The translations under genes and the position numbers were made by a program. Below, in pieces: positions 17,651 to 26,005 of a DNA stretch of 40,200 bases (position 1 is its first letter; every line of letters begins with the position of its first letter). The stretch lies in NCBI GenBank assembly GCA_937864045.1, contig CALMIF010000237.1, positions 1-40,200 of the forward strand, in the 5' to 3' direction. The notes under the pieces were generated by a model, which saw nothing but the letters and a program-made list of their open reading frames with translations, did not search any database and was not told the origin of the DNA. Origin of the DNA: an uncultured Aquabacterium sp. (GTDB lineage: Bacteria; Pseudomonadota; Gammaproteobacteria; Burkholderiales; Burkholderiaceae_C).

Positions 17651-19987
17651 TCACGCGAGGCGCAGCGGCAGGCTGCGCAGTCGCTGGCCGTTCAGGGCGA
17701 ACAGGGCATTGGCCACCGCGGGCGCCACCGGTGGCGTGCCGGGCTCGCCCACGCCTTCGGGCGGCGCGGTGCTGGGGATGATCTCGGTCTGGATCAGCGG
17801 GCAGTCGGCGCCGCGCAGCAGGCCCAGCTGGTGCACGTTGGTCTGCTGCACCTGGCCGCTGTCCAGCGTCACCTCGCCGCCCAGCGCGGCGGACAGGCCG
17901 AAGACGATGGCGCTTTCCATCTGCTGGCGCACGCCGGCGGGGTTGACCACGGTGCCGCAGTCGATGGCCGCGACGATGCGGTGCACGCGGATGCGGCGGG
18001 CGTCCTGCGGGTCCAGCGAGACCTCGGCCACCTGGGCGACGATGCTGCCGAAGCTGTGGTGCAGGGCCACGCCCCGGGCCCGCGGTGCGCCGTCGGCCGC
18101 CGGTGCCAGCGGCTGGCCCCAGTCGGCCGCCTGGGCGGCGCGGCGCAGCACGGCGGCATGGCGCGGGTGCTGCTTCAGCAGCGCCAGGCGGAAGTCCACC
18201 GGGTCCTGCCTGGCCGCATGGGCGCACTCGTCGAGGAAGCTTTCCTTGAAGAAGGCCTGGTGCGAATGCCCCACGCTGCGCCAGAAGCCCACCGGCACCG
18301 GCAGCGGCACGATGCTGTGGCGCACCCGTGCGTTGGGCCATTCATAGGGCTGGTCGAAAGCGCCTTCGACCGTGGTCTTGTCCGGCCCGGCTCCTGGCAG
18401 GCCGAACTGGCGCTGCAGGTACTGGTGCACGATCGACGGCCCGGCCGATGCGGCCTGCCAGGCGACCAGCTTGCCTTGCACGTCCAGCCCGGCGGCATAG
18501 CGCGCCAGGCAGGGCGGGCGGTAGAAGTCGTGCGTGCTGTCCTGCTCACGGGTCAGGAAGGTCTGCACCGGCTTGCCGGGCAGGGCGCGGGCGATGTGGG
18601 CGGCCTGGGCCACGGTGTCGACTTCCAGTCGGCGGCCGAAACCGCCGCCCAGCAGGGTCACCTCGATGTCAACGCGGTCGGTGGGGAGATCCAGCACGTG
18701 GGCCGCGGCCCAGCGTGCCAGGCCGGGCACTTGCGTGGGCGCCCACACGCTGGCGCGGGCGCCGCCCGGGGCGTCGGGCTCGAACAGCACGGTGGCGTTC
18801 TGCGGCTCCAGCGTGGCGTGGGCCAGCAGGGGCGCGCTGTAGTCGGCCTTCAGCGTGGTGGCGGCCTGCTGCAGAGCGGCGGGTGCGTCGCCGCGCGACA
18901 GGTAGGTGAAGCCGTCGTCGGCCGCCAGCGCGGTGGCCAGCTGTTGCTGGATGCCGGATGAATTCAGCCCCGCGGCCGGGCCATGGTCCCACTGCACGGC
19001 CACCGCCTTCACCGCCGCCATCGCCTGCCAGGGTGTGGCGGCGATCACCGCCACGCCGCCGGTGCCGCCGTGCAGCGGCGGCACGGCCAGCACCTGCGCC
19101 ACGCCGGGCATGGCCTGCGCGGCCCGGCCGTCGAAGCTGGCCACCCGGCCGCCCAGCGTGGGGCACATCAGCAGGCTGGCGTGGTGCAGGCCGGGGCGCA
19201 CGGTGTCGATGCCGAAGCGGGCGCTGCCGTCGTGCTTGGCGGCGGCCTCGTGGCGCGGCGTGGGCTTGCCGATCAACGTGAACTGCGCGGCGGTCTTCAG
19301 CGGCGGGTTGTCGGGCAGGGGCTGGGCAGCGGCGCGGGTGGCCAGCTCGCCGAAGCGGGCGCTGCGCCGGCTGCGGTTGTGCAGCACCCGGCCTTCGCTG
19401 ACGCTGCATTCGCCGGCCGGCACGCCCCAGTCCTGCGCGGCGGCGGCCACCAGCATGGCCCGGGCGCTGGCGCCGGCCTGGCGCATCGGAAGCCACAGGT
19501 CCTTGATGCTCGACGAGCCGCCGGTGGCCTGCAGGCCGATCTCGCGCATGGTCTTGGCCGTCAGGTGGTCGGCCAGGCGCCGGATGATCCCGTGGTCATC
19601 GGGATGGAAAGGCAGGCCGTCGACGACGGTGGCGATGTTGTTGTAGATCGCATCGGGCGGCGGGTGCGCGGTGCGCACCTGCGACCAGTCGGCGTCCAGC
19701 TCGTCGGCCAGCACCATCGCCAGCGCCGTCAGCACGCCCTGGCCCATCTCGCTCTTGGGCACCAGCACGGTCACCAGGTCGTCGCTGCCGATGGCGACCC
19801 AGCCGTTGAGCGCCGGCCGGCCCGGCACCGCCGGCAGCGGCTGGCTGCGCTGCAGGCGCTGGCGCACCGGCAGCAGGCTCCAGCCGACGACCAGGGCCGT
19901 GCCCGCGGCAGCCACGCCGGCCGTGGCCAGCAGGAACTTGCGGCGGGTGCCGGTGGACCGGCGCTGAGTCGGAGTCGCTGTCTGCAT
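17651..19987 (-). CDS. iorB: Molybdopterin-binding subunit of molybdenum hydroxylase (isoquinoline 1-oxidoreductase beta type)
   Basis: A 778-residue large subunit of the xanthine-oxidase family that hydroxylates N-heterocycles or oxidises aldehydes. The N-terminus carries a twin-arginine-like signal (TRRKFLLATAGVAAAG, residues 14-29), so it is either exported folded or anchored in the membrane facing the periplasm. Conserved blocks include SEMGQG (84-89), TLLGGGFGRR and, near the end, GVGEPGTPP, where E748 is the catalytic base. Length is typical of IorB. There is no Shine-Dalgarno sequence; a TACCCT box lies exactly six bases before the ATG. No XdhC-type maturation factor is in the window. 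The natural substrate is unknown, and isoquinoline is only the family name. Confidence 0.87.
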   Translation of the reverse strand: MQTATPTQRRSTGTRRKFLLATAGVAAAGTALVVGWSLLPVRQRLQRSQPLPAVPGRPALNGWVAIGSDDLVTVLVPKSEMGQGVLTALAMVLADELDADWSQVRTAHPPPDAIYNNIATVVDGLPFHPDDHGIIRRLADHLTAKTMREIGLQATGGSSSIKDLWLPMRQAGASARAMLVAAAAQDWGVPAGECSVSEGRVLHNRSRRSARFGELATRAAAQPLPDNPPLKTAAQFTLIGKPTPRHEAAAKHDGSARFGIDTVRPGLHHASLLMCPTLGGRVASFDGRAAQAMPGVAQVLAVPPLHGGTGGVAVIAATPWQAMAAVKAVAVQWDHGPAAGLNSSGIQQQLATALAADDGFTYLSRGDAPAALQQAATTLKADYSAPLLAHATLEPQNATVLFEPDAPGGARASVWAPTQVPGLARWAAAHVLDLPTDRVDIEVTLLGGGFGRRLEVDTVAQAAHIARALPGKPVQTFLTREQDSTHDFYRPPCLARYAAGLDVQGKLVAWQAASAGPSIVHQYLQRQFGLPGAGPDKTTVEGAFDQPYEWPNARVRHSIVPLPVPVGFWRSVGHSHQAFFKESFLDECAHAARQDPVDFRLALLKQHPRHAAVLRRAAQAADWGQPLAPAADGAPRARGVALHHSFGSIVAQVAEVSLDPQDARRIRVHRIVAAIDCGTVVNPAGVRQQMESAIVFGLSAALGGEVTLDSGQVQQTNVHQLGLLRGADCPLIQTEIIPSTAPPEGVGEPGTPPVAPAVANALFALNGQRLRSLPLRLA

Positions 19988-19993
19988 GCCTCA

Positions 19994-19999
19994 AGGGTA
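19994..19999 (-). promoter_or_regulatory. Possible leaderless -10 box of iorB
   Basis: TACCCT (minus strand) lies at -12 to -7 relative to the iorB ATG and fits the TANNNT form seen in leaderless promoters. No ribosome-binding site is present. Transcription would begin at or next to the A of the ATG. This is inference from position only. Confidence 0.3.
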
Positions 20000-20096
20000 A
20001 ACCGGCCACGGCCTGTCCGCCCAGTGGAGGGGCGGCGGCGCTCCGGCTGACGCGCAGTGAGGAGCCCGGCGCCGGGCGCCGAGGCTCTGCTGCCCG

Positions 20097-22181
20097 TCAG
20101 GCGAGCGTGCGCACGTTCGGTTCGCGATCCCACTGCCGCGTCTGGGCAGCGTCGATGAAGGCGGCCGTGTCGTGCACCGCCAGCACACCGGCGTCAGGCA
20201 CCACGCCTGCCGCCTGCACCAGTGCCTGCGCCCCGGCATCCATCGCGATCGCCTTCAGATGGCCGTACGCCTGGCGGACGAACTCGACCGCGGCGGCCTC
20301 CTGCACGAACGCCGCTGCCGCTGATGCCGTGAGCACGACCGCGATGGCATCGAACACCACCGAAGGCGTGCCCGCCAACTGGCCGTCCGCCGCCACCCGC
20401 TTGCCGTCGGACAGCACGGCGCCGCCGATCTTCGGCGCCACCAGCTTCACGGTGGCGCCGGCGGACTCCGCCGCCTTGCGCAGCCCGTGCACCGCCTGCG
20501 CATCGCTGCCGGTGTCGACGAGGATGCCGACACAACGTCCTTCCAGCGTGGGCTTCATCTTGCCGATGATCTGCAGGGCGGGCGACGGGGGACGGTCCTC
20601 GGCGGGCACGTCGGTGGGCGCGGCCGGCGGCAGGTCCTCCAGCCCCAGTCCGTCGGCCACACGTCGCGCCAGGTACTCGTCGACCTGGCGGAGATGACCG
20701 ACCATGGATTCGCGCAGGAACAGGGTCTCCACCTTGGACAGCTCGAACACCAAAGCCGATGCGATGTGAGCCTGCTCCGGTGACGACTGGCTGCGGTAGA
20801 ACTGGCGTGCCTGGCTGTAGTGGTCGGCGAAGCGCTCGGCACGCACCCGCCCCTTGGCGCCCGACGGCGCCTCGGCAAAGCTCCTGAAACCGCGCGTCCA
20901 GTTCTCGCGGGGCGACGTCGCCGACAGCCGGCTCGGTTCGTACGCGACGCGCCCCTTTGGGATCGCCATCTGCATGTGGCCGTCGCGCTGATGGTTGGCG
21001 AACGGGCACTTGGGCGCGTTGATCGGGATCTGGTGGAAGTTCGGCCCGCCCAGTCGCGACAGCTGCGTGTCCTGGTAGGAGAACAGGCGGCCCTGCAGCA
21101 GCGGGTCGTTCGAGAAGTCGATGCCGGGCACGATGTTCGACGGGAAGAACGCCACCTGCTCGGTCTCGGCAAAGAAGTTGTCGGGCCAGCGGTCCAAGAC
21201 CATGCGGCCCACGACCCGCAACGGCACCAGCTCTTCGGGAACGAGCTTGGTCGGGTCCAGGTGGTCGAACGGAAAGTCCTGTGCCTCGTCCTCGGTGAAC
21301 AGCTGCACCGCGAGGTCCCATTCCGGGAAGGAGCCGGAGGTGATGGCCTCGAACAGGTCGCGGCGGTGAAAGTCGTTGTCCGCGCTCTGCAGCTTCACGG
21401 CCTCGTCCCACAACGTGGACTGCAGTCCCAGCTTCGGCCGCCAGTGGAATTTCACGAAGGTCGATTCGCCCTGCGCATTGATCAGCCGGAAGCTGTGCAC
21501 GCCGAAGCCTTCCATCATGCGCAGCGACCGAGGCAGGGTGCGGTCGGACATGGCCCACATCAGCATGTGCATCGCCTCGGGCGTGAGGGAGATGAAATCG
21601 TAGAAGGTGTCGTGCGCGCTGCCCGCCTGAGGAAAGCCGCGGTCGGGTTCCATCTTCACGGCATGGACCAGGTCGGGGAACTTGATCGCGTCCTGGATGA
21701 AGAACACTGGGATGTTGTTGCCGACGATGTCCCAGTTGCCCTCGGACGTGTACATCTTGACCGCGAAGCCGCGCACGTCGCGCGGCGTATCCACCGACCC
21801 CGCGCCGCCCGCGACGGTGGAGAAGCGGGTGAACACGGGCGTCTTCACCCCGACCTCGGTCAGCACCTTGGCATGGGTGTAGCGCTCGAGCGATTGGGTG
21901 AGTTCGAAGAACCCGTGGGCGCCCGATCCACGCGCATGCACGATGCGCTCGGGAATGCGCTCGTGGTCGAAGTGGTTGATCTTCTCGCGCAGTGCGAAGT
22001 CCTCGAGCAGCGTCGGCCCGCGCGGGTGCGCCCGCAGGGAGTTCTGGTTGTCGGCAATGGGCACGCCGTGGTTGGTGGTCAGGCCAGGGTGCCTGCCCTG
22101 GGCCTGGTGGAGCTCGCCACCGGCGCCGACAGTGACGTCGCCGAGCGGGGATGCGGGTGCTGCAGGGGGCTTCTTGGCCAT
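20097..22181 (-). CDS. katE: Large-subunit catalase HPII
   Basis: A 694-residue monofunctional haem catalase of the large clade, which dismutates hydrogen peroxide. Active-site residues are present: H82 ([10 protein letters not shown]), S121 (RFSTVAG), N156 (VGNNIPVFF) and the proximal haem ligand Y369 (RLFSYQDTQ). After the core, from about residue 510, a C-terminal flavodoxin/DJ-1-like domain of about 185 residues follows, diagnostic of HPII. The ATG at 22181 has an AGGA eight bases upstream; a longer reading to 22232 adds unconserved residues. It is second in a unit with a hemerythrin gene (62 bp gap), pointing to an oxidative-stress operon. Confidence 0.92.
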   Translation of the reverse strand: MAKKPPAAPASPLGDVTVGAGGELHQAQGRHPGLTTNHGVPIADNQNSLRAHPRGPTLLEDFALREKINHFDHERIPERIVHARGSGAHGFFELTQSLERYTHAKVLTEVGVKTPVFTRFSTVAGGAGSVDTPRDVRGFAVKMYTSEGNWDIVGNNIPVFFIQDAIKFPDLVHAVKMEPDRGFPQAGSAHDTFYDFISLTPEAMHMLMWAMSDRTLPRSLRMMEGFGVHSFRLINAQGESTFVKFHWRPKLGLQSTLWDEAVKLQSADNDFHRRDLFEAITSGSFPEWDLAVQLFTEDEAQDFPFDHLDPTKLVPEELVPLRVVGRMVLDRWPDNFFAETEQVAFFPSNIVPGIDFSNDPLLQGRLFSYQDTQLSRLGGPNFHQIPINAPKCPFANHQRDGHMQMAIPKGRVAYEPSRLSATSPRENWTRGFRSFAEAPSGAKGRVRAERFADHYSQARQFYRSQSSPEQAHIASALVFELSKVETLFLRESMVGHLRQVDEYLARRVADGLGLEDLPPAAPTDVPAEDRPPSPALQIIGKMKPTLEGRCVGILVDTGSDAQAVHGLRKAAESAGATVKLVAPKIGGAVLSDGKRVAADGQLAGTPSVVFDAIAVVLTASAAAAFVQEAAAVEFVRQAYGHLKAIAMDAGAQALVQAAGVVPDAGVLAVHDTAAFIDAAQTRQWDREPNVRTLA

Positions 22182-22243
22182 GTGGAGTCCTCGGATCGTG
22201 AAGTTGCGGTCGACGCGCCGTGCGCGCGCCACGGCAGCCGGGT

Positions 22244-22759
22244 TCAGCTGCTGGCAGCCATCAGCTCGGCCTTGCGGCTGGCGAGCTGGGCGCCGAGCGC
22301 CACCATGTCGAGCCGGGTGGCCTTGGCCTTGGGGAACAGTTCGCCGTGCTCTTCCTTGACGTGGTGCTTGACGTACTCCGCGAGAACCATCACCTTGGCG
22401 TCGTACATCTCGCCGTCGGGTTCCACCCCCTCCAGCTGTCCGATGAGCGCCTTCATCGTGGCCTGCTCCACCACCGCCTCCGGCACCAGCTTGCGATCCT
22501 TCAGTGCGGCCTTGACCGCCGGGTAGAAGATCTCTTCCTCGACCTGCGCATGCACGGTGAGCGCGATGCAGATCTGCTGAACGAGCGCCTTCTTGCGTGA
22601 GGCAGTGCGGGTCTTCGCATAGTCGGCGAACAGCGCGTCCACGGCCTTGTGGTCCGCCTTCAGCAGCGCGATGGCGTCGGAGGCCTTGGCAGCGCGGACA
22701 GCACGCGGCGAAGTGCGGGAGTCAGCTTGACGGGTGGCGGTCTTCTTGGAAGCGGGCAT
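22244..22759 (-). CDS. Hemerythrin HHE domain protein
   Basis: A 171-residue cytoplasmic protein. After a basic, Ala/Ser/Arg-rich N-terminal tail (residues 1-28) comes a four-helix hemerythrin-like domain with the expected di-iron ligands: H37 (DHKAVDALF), H70 and E74 (HAQVEEEIF), H132/H133 and H138 with nearby Glu (HHVKEEHGELFP). Such proteins bind oxygen, NO or peroxide, or buffer iron. Its partner downstream is catalase HPII. The basic tail resembles DNA- or membrane-binding extensions in related proteins, which is only suggestive. The ATG at 22759 is the only reasonable start. Confidence 0.88.
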   Translation of the reverse strand: MPASKKTATRQADSRTSPRAVRAAKASDAIALLKADHKAVDALFADYAKTRTASRKKALVQQICIALTVHAQVEEEIFYPAVKAALKDRKLVPEAVVEQATMKALIGQLEGVEPDGEMYDAKVMVLAEYVKHHVKEEHGELFPKAKATRLDMVALGAQLASRKAELMAASS

Positions 22760-23200
22760 GGTCGGGATCCGATCCTGGCAAGGGGAGGCGCGCTGGCCGC
22801 TGGAGAGCGCAGCGCATGGCGTGCACGACGTCCGGACGGACGGGCGCCGACCCCGGATCCGACTTGCGTTCGGATGGTCGATGACACCGCGTCAAGCCGG
22901 AGACGGGGCTTGCGTTTGCACACCGCAGATCACCCCGCGCCTGCCCGGCGGCGCGTCGACATGACGGCATGTGCTGGCTGGGAGAAGGTGGTCACGGCGG
23001 CTGCGCTGAGTCTAGGCATCGCTTGACGCGTCCTCTGACGGTCATGCGCCTGTCCGCAGGTAGGCGAAAGACGACATGGCCGACTCTCTGCGGCCCTTTG
23101 CGGCGCCACCACCGTCGGCGCGACGCGCGATCGTCCGACAGCACGGGGCACCGCGCCGCCCGATCATCGGCGGCACCACATCATCGCCAGGAGCCAACCC
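22760..23200. other. Divergent intergenic region between hemerythrin and DJ-1 genes
   Basis: This 441 bp stretch holds no convincing gene. Open frames in it have no ribosome-binding site and no recognisable product. It must contain the promoters of the hemerythrin-catalase unit and of the DJ-1 gene, but no clear -35/-10 pair was found. Two inverted repeats stand out: ACATG-acgg-CATGT near 22959-22972, and GCCGCC/GGCGGC arms at 23155-23174, 26 bp before the DJ-1 start. A good ribosome-binding site, AGGAG, lies at 23189-23193. Confidence 0.5.
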
Positions 23201-23866
23201 ATGCACGTCCTCTTCGTCACCACCAGCTGCAACAGCCTGGCGCCCGGCCATCCGACCGGGCTCTGGCTTGAGGAGTTGGCGGCCCCCTACATCGCCGTCA
23301 CTGGCGCCGGTGTCCACGTCACCGTGGCGTCACCGGCAGGAGGCGCGGTGCCGATCGATCCCGACACTGAGCCGGATGAGAAGGAGCGCGAGACTTGGGC
23401 GCCTGCGCTGCGGGCACTCGCCAGCAGCGAGACGCTGTCGTCGGTGCAGGGCAGGACCTTCGACGGCCTCTTCCTGCCGGGTTGCCATGGCCCGATGGTC
23501 GACCTGCTGGAAAATGCCGTGCTGCATGCCCTGGTGGCCCGCCTGGACGAGGCCGCCAAGCCGATTGCTGCGGTCTGCCACGGTCCTGCAGGTCTGGTGC
23601 GTGCGACGCGCGCCGACGGCCGGCCGTTCCTGCAGGGTCGGCGTGCGACCGGGTTCACGAACACCGAAGAGCGGCTGGCCGGGCTGCACGGCGTGGTGCC
23701 GTTCCTGCTGGAGGACGCGATGAAGGCCGCCGGTGCCGACTTCCATTCGGCACTGCTTCCTTCGCTCAGCCATGTCGAACGGGATGGCAACCTGCTGACC
23801 GGCCGGAACCCCAGGTCCAGCGCAGCGCTGGCCGAGCAACTGGTCGACGCGCTGGTGCGGCGCTGA
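23201..23866 (+). CDS. DJ-1/PfpI family protein (Hsp31-like class I glutamine amidotransferase fold)
   Basis: A 221-residue cytoplasmic protein of the DJ-1/PfpI superfamily, in the group of Hsp31-like glyoxalase III/deglycase proteins. The nucleophile elbow AVCHGPAGL places the reactive Cys at 126, with His next to it, and E24 (GLWLEELAAPY) is the conserved acid. The usual PGGHGPM loop reads PGCHGPM here, with an extra Cys at 95. A good AGGAG ribosome-binding site lies seven bases before the ATG. Family members detoxify methylglyoxal or act as stress chaperones. Its place opposite catalase and hemerythrin fits a stress role. Confidence 0.85.
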   Translation: MHVLFVTTSCNSLAPGHPTGLWLEELAAPYIAVTGAGVHVTVASPAGGAVPIDPDTEPDEKERETWAPALRALASSETLSSVQGRTFDGLFLPGCHGPMVDLLENAVLHALVARLDEAAKPIAAVCHGPAGLVRATRADGRPFLQGRRATGFTNTEERLAGLHGVVPFLLEDAMKAAGADFHSALLPSLSHVERDGNLLTGRNPRSSAALAEQLVDALVRR

Positions 23867-23885
23867 ATCGCCGTGCGCTGCTGCG

Positions 23886-24881
23886 TCAATCCAGCTTCAG
23901 GCCCAGCTTGCGGATCACGCCGCCCCAGCGGTCGTACTGTTCCTTGATGGCCGCCGCATGTTCGGCCGGGGTGGACGCCAGCACCTCGCTGCCGCCGTCG
24001 ATGAAGGCCTTGACCACCTCGGGGTCCTTCAGCGCGGTGGCGAGCGCGGCGTTGATCTTCGCCAGCACGTCGGCCGGCAACTTGGCCGGGCCGAAGAACT
24101 GCAGGCCGCCCGACACGTCCACGCCCGGCACGCCGGCCTCGCCCATGTTGGGCAGCTTGCCCAGGGCGATGTAGGGCTTGGGGTCGGTGTAGGCCAGCAT
24201 CTTCACCTTGCCGCCCTTGGCATTGGCCAGCGCGGTGGTGGGGCCGTCGAACAGAAGGTCGACCTGCCCGCCCATCAGCGCCAGGCCGGCGTCGGCCGAG
24301 CCCTTGAACGGGATGTGCGTCATCTGCGTGCCGGTGGCCTGTTGCATCAGTTCGCACACCAGGTGCGAGGTGCTGCCCTGCGAGTAGCTGGCGTAGTTCA
24401 GCTTGCCCGGGTTGGCCTTGGCGAACCGGATCAGGTCCTGCACGCTGTTGAACGGCGAGTTGGCCGGCACGGTGAGCACGGTCGTCGAGCGCGCCGCGAA
24501 CATCACCGGCGTCAGGTCCTTGAACGGGTCGTAGGGCAGCTTGCTGAACAGATGCGGGTTCTGCGCCGCGGTGACGCTGATCGTGTACAGCAGGGTGTGG
24601 CCGTCGGCCGGTGCCCGCACCACTTCCATCGTGCCCAGGATGCTGGACGCGCCGGGCTTGTTGTCGACCAGCACCGTGGTGCCCAGCAGTGGCTGCAGCT
24701 TGGCGGCCAGCAGCCGGGCCTGGATGTCGGTTTGCCCGCCGGCCGGGAAGGGCACGACGATGCGGATGGGCTTGCCGGCGATGGGGAAGCTCTGGGCCTG
24801 CGCCTGGCTGACCGCCAGCGGCAGCAGGGCGACGGCACAGGCGGCCAGAAGCTGGCGGCGGACAGGGGAGCGCAGGGACAT
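23886..24881 (-). CDS. Bug/TctC family periplasmic solute-binding protein
   Basis: A 331-residue secreted protein of the Bug (tripartite tricarboxylate transporter substrate-binding) family, greatly expanded in Burkholderiales. A signal peptide (RSPVRRQLLAACAVALLPLAV, cleavage near SQAQA-Q at about residue 29) is followed by the family hallmarks IRIVVPFPAGGQTDIQAR, NKPGASS and LMGGQVDLLFDG. Ligands are usually carboxylates such as citrate, malate or aromatic acids. The ATG at 24881 has an excellent ribosome-binding site, GGGAGG, seven bases upstream; a longer frame to 25016 is not supported. No TctA/TctB membrane genes are next to it, so it is an orphan binding protein. It is divergent from the dehydratase gene. 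Confidence 0.9.
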   Translation of the reverse strand: MSLRSPVRRQLLAACAVALLPLAVSQAQAQSFPIAGKPIRIVVPFPAGGQTDIQARLLAAKLQPLLGTTVLVDNKPGASSILGTMEVVRAPADGHTLLYTISVTAAQNPHLFSKLPYDPFKDLTPVMFAARSTTVLTVPANSPFNSVQDLIRFAKANPGKLNYASYSQGSTSHLVCELMQQATGTQMTHIPFKGSADAGLALMGGQVDLLFDGPTTALANAKGGKVKMLAYTDPKPYIALGKLPNMGEAGVPGVDVSGGLQFFGPAKLPADVLAKINAALATALKDPEVVKAFIDGGSEVLASTPAEHAAAIKEQYDRWGGVIRKLGLKLD

Positions 24882-24994
24882 CGTGACCTCCCTTGGTGGC
24901 GCCTGATGGTGGGGCGGCACGCCACGCCTGCGGAACGGGGAATGCACTGTCAAGCCTGCGACAGCCACCCTGGCAGCCCGGCCGACGGCCTGGG

Positions 24995-25000
24995 TATGCT
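24995..25000 (+). promoter_or_regulatory. Possible leaderless -10 box of the dehydratase operon
   Basis: TATGCT lies exactly six bases before the dehydratase ATG at 25007, and no Shine-Dalgarno sequence separates them. This is the arrangement expected of a promoter that starts transcription at the start codon. No good -35 is visible. Confidence 0.35.
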
Positions 25001-25006
25001 GCGGCC

Positions 25007-25990
25007 ATGACGCCACTCGCCATCTCCTTCGCCGACATCGAAGCCGCCGCCGCCCGCCTGGCCGGCGTGGCCCACCGCACCCCAGTGCTGCGCTCGCGCA
25101 CCGCCGACGAGCGCACCGGCGCCCAGGTCTTCTTCAAGGCCGAGAACCAGCAGCGCATGGGCGCCTTCAAGTTCCGCGGCGGCTACAACGCGCTCGCCGC
25201 GTTCACGCCCGCGCAGCGGCGCGCCGGCGCGCTGGCCTTCAGCTCGGGCAACCACGCGCAGGCCATCGCGCTGTCGGGCCGGCTGCTGGGCATTCCCACG
25301 GTGATCGTGATGCCGCACGACGCGCCCGCCGCCAAGCTGGCCGCCACCCGCGGCTACCAGGCCGGCCAGCCGGGCAGCGAAGTGATCCTCTACGACCGCT
25401 ACACCGAGGACCGCTTCGAGATCGGTGCGCGCATCGCCGCCGAACGCGGCATGACCCTGATCCCGCCCTACGACCATCCGCATGTGATGGCCGGGCAGGG
25501 CACGGCGGCGCTGGAACTGATCGACGAGGTGGGCCACCTCGACGCGCTGCTGGTCTGCGTGGGCGGTGGCGGCCTGATCTCGGGCTGCGCGGTGGCGGCC
25601 AGGCACAAGCTGCCCGGCATCACCGTGGTGGGCGTGGAGCCCGAGGCCGGCAACGACACCCAGCAGAGCCTGGCCGCCGGCCGCATCGTCAGCATCGACG
25701 TGCCGCAGACGATTGCCGACGGCGCGCAGACGCAGGCCAGCGGCAATCTCACCTTTCCGGTGATCCAGGCCCTGGTCAGCCGCGTCGTCACCGTCAGCGA
25801 CGCCCAGCTGGTGCGCACGATGCAGTTCTTCGCCGAGCGCATGAAGCAGGTGGTGGAGCCCACCGGCTGCCTGGGCGCGGCGGCGCTGTTCGAGGGCGTC
25901 GAGACCTGGCGCGGCGCCCGGGTGGGCGTGATCCTGTCCGGCGGCAACGTCGACCTGGCGCGCTACGCGCAATTCCTGGCCACGGCCTGA
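25007..25990 (+). CDS. PLP-dependent threonine/serine or threo-3-hydroxyaspartate dehydratase
   Basis: A 327-residue fold-type II PLP enzyme. K55 in GAFKFRGGYNA is the Schiff-base lysine, SSGNHAQA (residues 79-86) binds the substrate carboxylate, and CVGGGGLISG holds the PLP phosphate. There is no C-terminal ACT regulatory domain, and the length fits the serine-racemase/threo-3-hydroxyaspartate ammonia-lyase group (SRY1-like) rather than biosynthetic IlvA. It would deaminate a hydroxy amino acid to a keto acid plus ammonia. It heads an operon, with the S10 peptidase starting 15 bp later. Which amino acid is used cannot be read from the sequence. Confidence 0.87.
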   Translation: MTPLAISFADIEAAAARLAGVAHRTPVLRSRTADERTGAQVFFKAENQQRMGAFKFRGGYNALAAFTPAQRRAGALAFSSGNHAQAIALSGRLLGIPTVIVMPHDAPAAKLAATRGYQAGQPGSEVILYDRYTEDRFEIGARIAAERGMTLIPPYDHPHVMAGQGTAALELIDEVGHLDALLVCVGGGGLISGCAVAARHKLPGITVVGVEPEAGNDTQQSLAAGRIVSIDVPQTIADGAQTQASGNLTFPVIQALVSRVVTVSDAQLVRTMQFFAERMKQVVEPTGCLGAAALFEGVETWRGARVGVILSGGNVDLARYAQFLATA

Positions 25991-26005
25991 TCCGGGGAGA
26001 ACAAC

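Noticed and set aside
23023..23045. TTGACG as a -35 promoter element before the DJ-1 gene
   Set aside because: No -10-like hexamer lies 16-18 bases downstream.
22969..23271. Open frames in the hemerythrin/DJ-1 intergenic region
   Set aside because: They have no ribosome-binding site and no recognisable or plausible protein composition, and they overlap the true DJ-1 start.
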